From Polaromonas sp. (lineage in GTDB: Bacteria > Pseudomonadota > Gammaproteobacteria > Burkholderiales > Burkholderiaceae), in contig PNMH01000116.1 of the NCBI GenBank assembly GCA_013823505.1, positions 1 to 9,229 of the forward strand: 9,229 bases of DNA. Direction: 5' to 3'. The position numbers and the translations under genes were made by a program. The notes under the pieces are model-generated. The model was not told where the DNA came from. It searched no databases and saw only the letters and a list, made by a program, of their open reading frames with translations. Positions 6,454 through 9,229 of the stretch are shown here, in pieces. Each line of letters opens with the position of its first letter. Positions within the stretch are counted from its first letter, which is position 1.

Positions 6454-6867
6454 TCAGTGGCTGCCGCAGGCGTGACCGCCCTTTTCAATCATGGGCGCGT
6501 CGCGTTCCATGCCGGCGGCGGCCAGACGCGCGGTGTAGTCGGCCCACAGATCGGTCTGTTTGGAGCCGAGGAAGTACAGCAGGTCCCACGAGAAAATGCC
6601 CGAGCTGTGGCCGTCGGAAAACGTCGGCTGCACCGCGTAGTTGCCCACCGGCTCCAGCGCCACGATGCCGACTTCGCGTTTGCCGGTTTGCAACACCTCT
6701 TGTCCCGGGCCGTGGCCCTGCACTTCGGCCGACGGCGAATAGACGCGCATCAGTTCAAACGGAATCTTGAATTCCTGACCGTCGGAAAACCCGATCTCCA
6801 GAACGCGCGACTGCTGGTGCAGCGTGATGGATTGCGGCGAGGGGGTGTTCTTGTCGAGTCCGGCCAT
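6454..6867 (-). CDS. DUF971 protein (gamma-butyrobetaine hydroxylase N-terminal-like domain)
   Basis: A 137-residue stand-alone protein of the DUF971 family, the small domain found at the N-terminus of gamma-butyrobetaine hydroxylase and at the C-terminus of the plant Fe-S carrier HCF101. It lacks the hydroxylase catalytic domain, so it is not a hydroxylase. Recognisable segments: [20 protein letters not shown] (23-42), [11 protein letters not shown], the central [20 protein letters not shown] and [13 protein letters not shown] (89-101). The C-terminus GGHACGSH holds His and Cys residues that could bind metal. The start at 6867 fits the family, but the ribosome site is weak. It lies 27 bp after the Fe-S oxidoreductase gene and 10 bp before ubiE. 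Known: family and fusions. Inferred: a role in Fe-S cluster or cofactor handling for neighbouring enzymes. Confidence 0.93.
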   Translation of the reverse strand: MAGLDKNTPSPQSITLHQQSRVLEIGFSDGQEFKIPFELMRVYSPSAEVQGHGPGQEVLQTGKREVGIVALEPVGNYAVQPTFSDGHSSGIFSWDLLYFLGSKQTDLWADYTARLAAAGMERDAPMIEKGGHACGSH

Positions 6868-6894
6868 GGGAGTTGTCTCTGTGTGTGTTGTGGG

Positions 6895-9229
6895 TCAGAC
6901 CAGCACGCGCTCGATGCCGCCTTCGTTGGCCTTGGCCACGTAGGTGGGCAGCCAGTCTTCGCCCAGGATCTGGCGCGCCATCTCGACCACGATGTAGTCG
7001 GCTTCAAGCAGGCCGTTGTTCAGGTCGTCGCCATAACGCGTGAGGCCTTGCAGGCAGCTCGGGCACGAGGTGAGGATCTTCACGTTGTCCTGGGCGCCCA
7101 CGGTGCCGGCCGCGCGCAGGGCGGCTTCGCCCTTGAGCAGCTCTTCTTCCTTGCGAAAGCGGATCTGGGTGGAGATGTCGGGCCGGGTCACGCCCAGCGT
7201 GCCCGACTCACCGCAGCAACGCTTGCTCTCCAGCACGTTGTCGCCCACCAGCGCCTTCACCGTCTTCATCGGCTCCTGCAGCTTCATGGGGCTGTGGCAA
7301 GGGTCGTGGTAGAGGTATCCGCCCTGTCCGGCTGGCAAGGTGATGCCTTTTTCGAGCAGGTATTCGTGAATGTCGATGATGCGGCAGCCGGGAAAGATCT
7401 TGTCGAATTCGTAACCCTGGAGCTGGTCGTAGCAGGTGCCGCAGCTCACCACCACCGTTTTGATGTCGAGGTAGTTCAGCGTGTTCGCCACGCGGTGGAA
7501 CAACACACGGTTGTCGGTGATGATCTTCTCGGCCTTGTCGAACTGACCGCTGCCGCGTTGCGGGTAGCCGCAGCACAGGTAGCCCGGCGGCAACACGGTC
7601 TGCACACCGGCATGCCACAGCATGGCCTGCGTGGCCAGGCCCACCTGGCTGAAAAGGCGCTCGGAACCGCAGCCGGGGAAATAGAAGACCGCTTCGGTCT
7701 CGGCCGTCGTGCCCACCGGATTGCGGATGATGGGCACGTAATCCTTGTCTTCAATGTCCAGCAAGGCGCGCGCGGTCTTCTTGGGCAGGCCGCCGGGCAT
7801 CTTCTTGTTGATGAAGTGGATCACCTGCTCCTTGATGGGAGCCGCGCCCAGCGTGGCCGGCGGCGCACTGGTCTGCTTGCGGGCCAGTCGCTTGAACAGG
7901 TCGTTGGCCAGGCGCTGCGCCTTGAAACCCACGCCCACCATGGCGCCGCGCATGAACTTGATGGTCTCGGGGTTGGTGGCGTTGAGGAACAACATGGCCA
8001 CGGCATTGCCTGGACGGAAGCTCTTCTGGCCCATCTTGCGCAACAGGTTGCGCATGTTCATGGTCACGTCGCCAAAGTCGATCTTCACCGGGCATGGGCT
8101 CAGGCACTTGTGGCACACCGTGCAGTGGTCGGCCACGTCCTCGAACTCTTCCCAGTGCTTGATGCTGATGCCGCGCCGGGTCTGCTCTTCGTACAGGAAG
8201 GCTTCCACCAGCAGCGAGGTCGCCAGGATCTTGTTGCGCGGGCTGTACAGCAGGTTGGCGCGTGGCACGTGGGTGGCGCAGACCGGTTTGCACTTGCCGC
8301 AGCGCAGGCAGTCCTTGACCGAATCGGCGATGGCGCCGATGTCGCTCTGCTGCATGATCAGCGACTCGTGTCCCATGAGGCCGAAGCTCGGCGTGTACGC
8401 GTGGGACAGATCGGCGCTGCGGGCGCCCTCGGCTGATGCGCGCAGGAGTTTGCCCTTGTTGAAGCGCCCTTCCGGATCGACCTTCGCCTTGTAGTCGGCA
8501 AAGGGCTGCAACTCGGCGTCGGTCAGGTATTCCAGCTTGGTGATGCCGATGCCGTGTTCGCCCGAGATCACGCCGTCCAGGCTGCGCGCCAGCACCATGA
8601 TGCGGGCCACGGCTTCGTGCGCGGTCTGCAGCATCTCGTAGTCGTCGCTGTTGACCGGCAGGTTGGTGTGCACGTTGCCATCACCCGCGTGCATGTGCAG
8701 CGCGGCCCACACGCGGCCCTTGAGCACACGTTTGTGGATGGCGGTGCACTCTTCCAGCACGGCGCCGAACGCGGCCCCGGTGAAGATCTGCTGCAGTGGG
8801 GCCCGGAGCTGGGTTTTCCAGCTCGCGCGCAGGCGGTGGTCCTGCAGTTGCGGAAACAGGATCTCCACGTCGCGCAGCCAGCCGGCCCACAGCGCACGCA
8901 CCTCGCGCACCAGCACCAAAGCCTGTTGCACGCGGTCTTCAAGCAGCTCGGCGCTGGGAATGTCGTTGGCGTCGTCGGTCTTGCCCAGCGGCAGCTGGCC
9001 CTTGGCAAAAAACGCCTCCAGCGCATCGGCCAGCTTGATCTTGTTGCGCAGCGAGAGCTCGATGTTGATGCGCTCGATGCCTTCGGTGTACTCGCCCATG
9101 CGCGGCAGCGGAATCACCACGTCTTCGTTGATCTTGAAGGCGTTGGTGTGCTTGCTGATGGCCGCGGTGCGCTTGCGGTCGAGCCAGAATTTCTTGCGCG
9201 CTTCGGCGCTGATGGCCACGAAGCCTTCA
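6895..9229 (-). CDS. FAD-linked oxidase with two 4Fe-4S clusters and CCG domains (C-terminal part, start outside window)
   Basis: The visible 777 residues are the C-terminal part of a large flavin/iron-sulfur dehydrogenase (full-length relatives in Burkholderiales exceed 1,200 residues). Residues are counted from the valine codon at 9219, which is internal and not a start. First comes the FAD-oxidase C-terminal domain (to about 260) with the HAGDGNVH (177-184) and SGEHGIG (219-225) motifs of D-lactate, glycolate and 2-hydroxyglutarate dehydrogenases. Then two ferredoxin-type cluster sites: C304/C307/C310/C314 and C366/C369/C372/C376. A linker of about 135 residues follows with no domain I recognise. 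Last are two CCG (GlpC/HdrB-like) motifs: C517, CC549-550, C593/C596 and C641, CC668-669, C719/C722. It probably oxidises a 2-hydroxy acid and passes electrons through the clusters to a quinone; the substrate cannot be read from this part. First visible gene upstream of DUF971 and ubiE. Confidence 0.95.
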   Translation of the reverse strand, partial: EGFVAISAEARKKFWLDRKRTAAISKHTNAFKINEDVVIPLPRMGEYTEGIERINIELSLRNKIKLADALEAFFAKGQLPLGKTDDANDIPSAELLEDRVQQALVLVREVRALWAGWLRDVEILFPQLQDHRLRASWKTQLRAPLQQIFTGAAFGAVLEECTAIHKRVLKGRVWAALHMHAGDGNVHTNLPVNSDDYEMLQTAHEAVARIMVLARSLDGVISGEHGIGITKLEYLTDAELQPFADYKAKVDPEGRFNKGKLLRASAEGARSADLSHAYTPSFGLMGHESLIMQQSDIGAIADSVKDCLRCGKCKPVCATHVPRANLLYSPRNKILATSLLVEAFLYEEQTRRGISIKHWEEFEDVADHCTVCHKCLSPCPVKIDFGDVTMNMRNLLRKMGQKSFRPGNAVAMLFLNATNPETIKFMRGAMVGVGFKAQRLANDLFKRLARKQTSAPPATLGAAPIKEQVIHFINKKMPGGLPKKTARALLDIEDKDYVPIIRNPVGTTAETEAVFYFPGCGSERLFSQVGLATQAMLWHAGVQTVLPPGYLCCGYPQRGSGQFDKAEKIITDNRVLFHRVANTLNYLDIKTVVVSCGTCYDQLQGYEFDKIFPGCRIIDIHEYLLEKGITLPAGQGGYLYHDPCHSPMKLQEPMKTVKALVGDNVLESKRCCGESGTLGVTRPDISTQIRFRKEEELLKGEAALRAAGTVGAQDNVKILTSCPSCLQGLTRYGDDLNNGLLEADYIVVEMARQILGEDWLPTYVAKANEGGIERVLV

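Noticed and set aside
5202..6770. Plus-strand open frame (522 codons) opposite the Tim44-like gene, ubiE and DUF971
   Set aside because: It spans three well-supported minus-strand genes and the gaps between them, and shows no family resemblance.
6331..8436. The longest plus-strand open frame (701 codons), opposite the Fe-S oxidoreductase, DUF971 and ubiE
   Set aside because: Length alone is impressive, but the translation is an Ala/Gly/His/Gln/Val-rich antisense shadow, and the minus strand encodes intact cysteine motifs.
9217..9219. GTG at the right edge as the start of the FAD/Fe-S oxidoreductase
   Set aside because: The frame is open beyond it to the window end (Glu-Gly-Phe precede it), and the FAD-binding half of the protein is missing, so this is an internal valine codon.

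Overview
The window is GC-rich, and every supported gene reads on the minus strand, so transcription runs from high to low coordinates. Protein content and gene order (an FAD/Fe-S oxidoreductase, a DUF971 protein, ubiE, a Tim44-like protein, ubiJ, ubiB, an FmdB-type zinc ribbon, a DUF502 protein, aspS) point to a betaproteobacterium of the order Burkholderiales, probably Comamonadaceae. This placement rests on recognising the proteins and their order, not on a database search.

Layout in transcription order. At 9229-6895 lies the C-terminal 777 residues of a large FAD-linked oxidoreductase with two 4Fe-4S clusters and two cysteine-rich CCG motifs; its start is outside the window. It is followed 27 bp later by a small DUF971 protein (6867-6454), then after 10 bp by ubiE (6443-5712). 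A predicted membrane protein with a C-terminal Tim44-like domain (5674-4664) follows. After an 89-bp gap that can fold come ubiJ (4574-3942) and ubiB (3945-2380), which overlap by four bases. UbiE, UbiJ and UbiB are the methyltransferase, the lipid-binding scaffold protein and the atypical kinase-like ATPase of aerobic ubiquinone synthesis. The Tim44-like gene sits between ubiE and ubiJ, which are adjacent in E. coli.

A 162-bp gap (2379-2218) separates this group from a second one: the FmdB-type zinc-ribbon gene (2217-1876), a two-helix DUF502 membrane protein (1865-1185) and the first 378 codons of aspS (1136-1, end outside the window). The gap holds a TATAAT hexamer and two neighbouring hairpins, so it may be the promoter and structured leader of the second group. 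AspRS carries the His and Gly residues associated with non-discriminating enzymes that also charge tRNA-Asn.

This is mostly a conserved housekeeping region. I see no mobile element, CRISPR array, tRNA, rRNA or phage gene. The points most worth a second look are the Tim44-like protein inside the ubiquinone genes, the pairing of DUF971 with an Fe-S flavoprotein, the structured leader before the FmdB-type gene, and the predicted dual specificity of AspRS.
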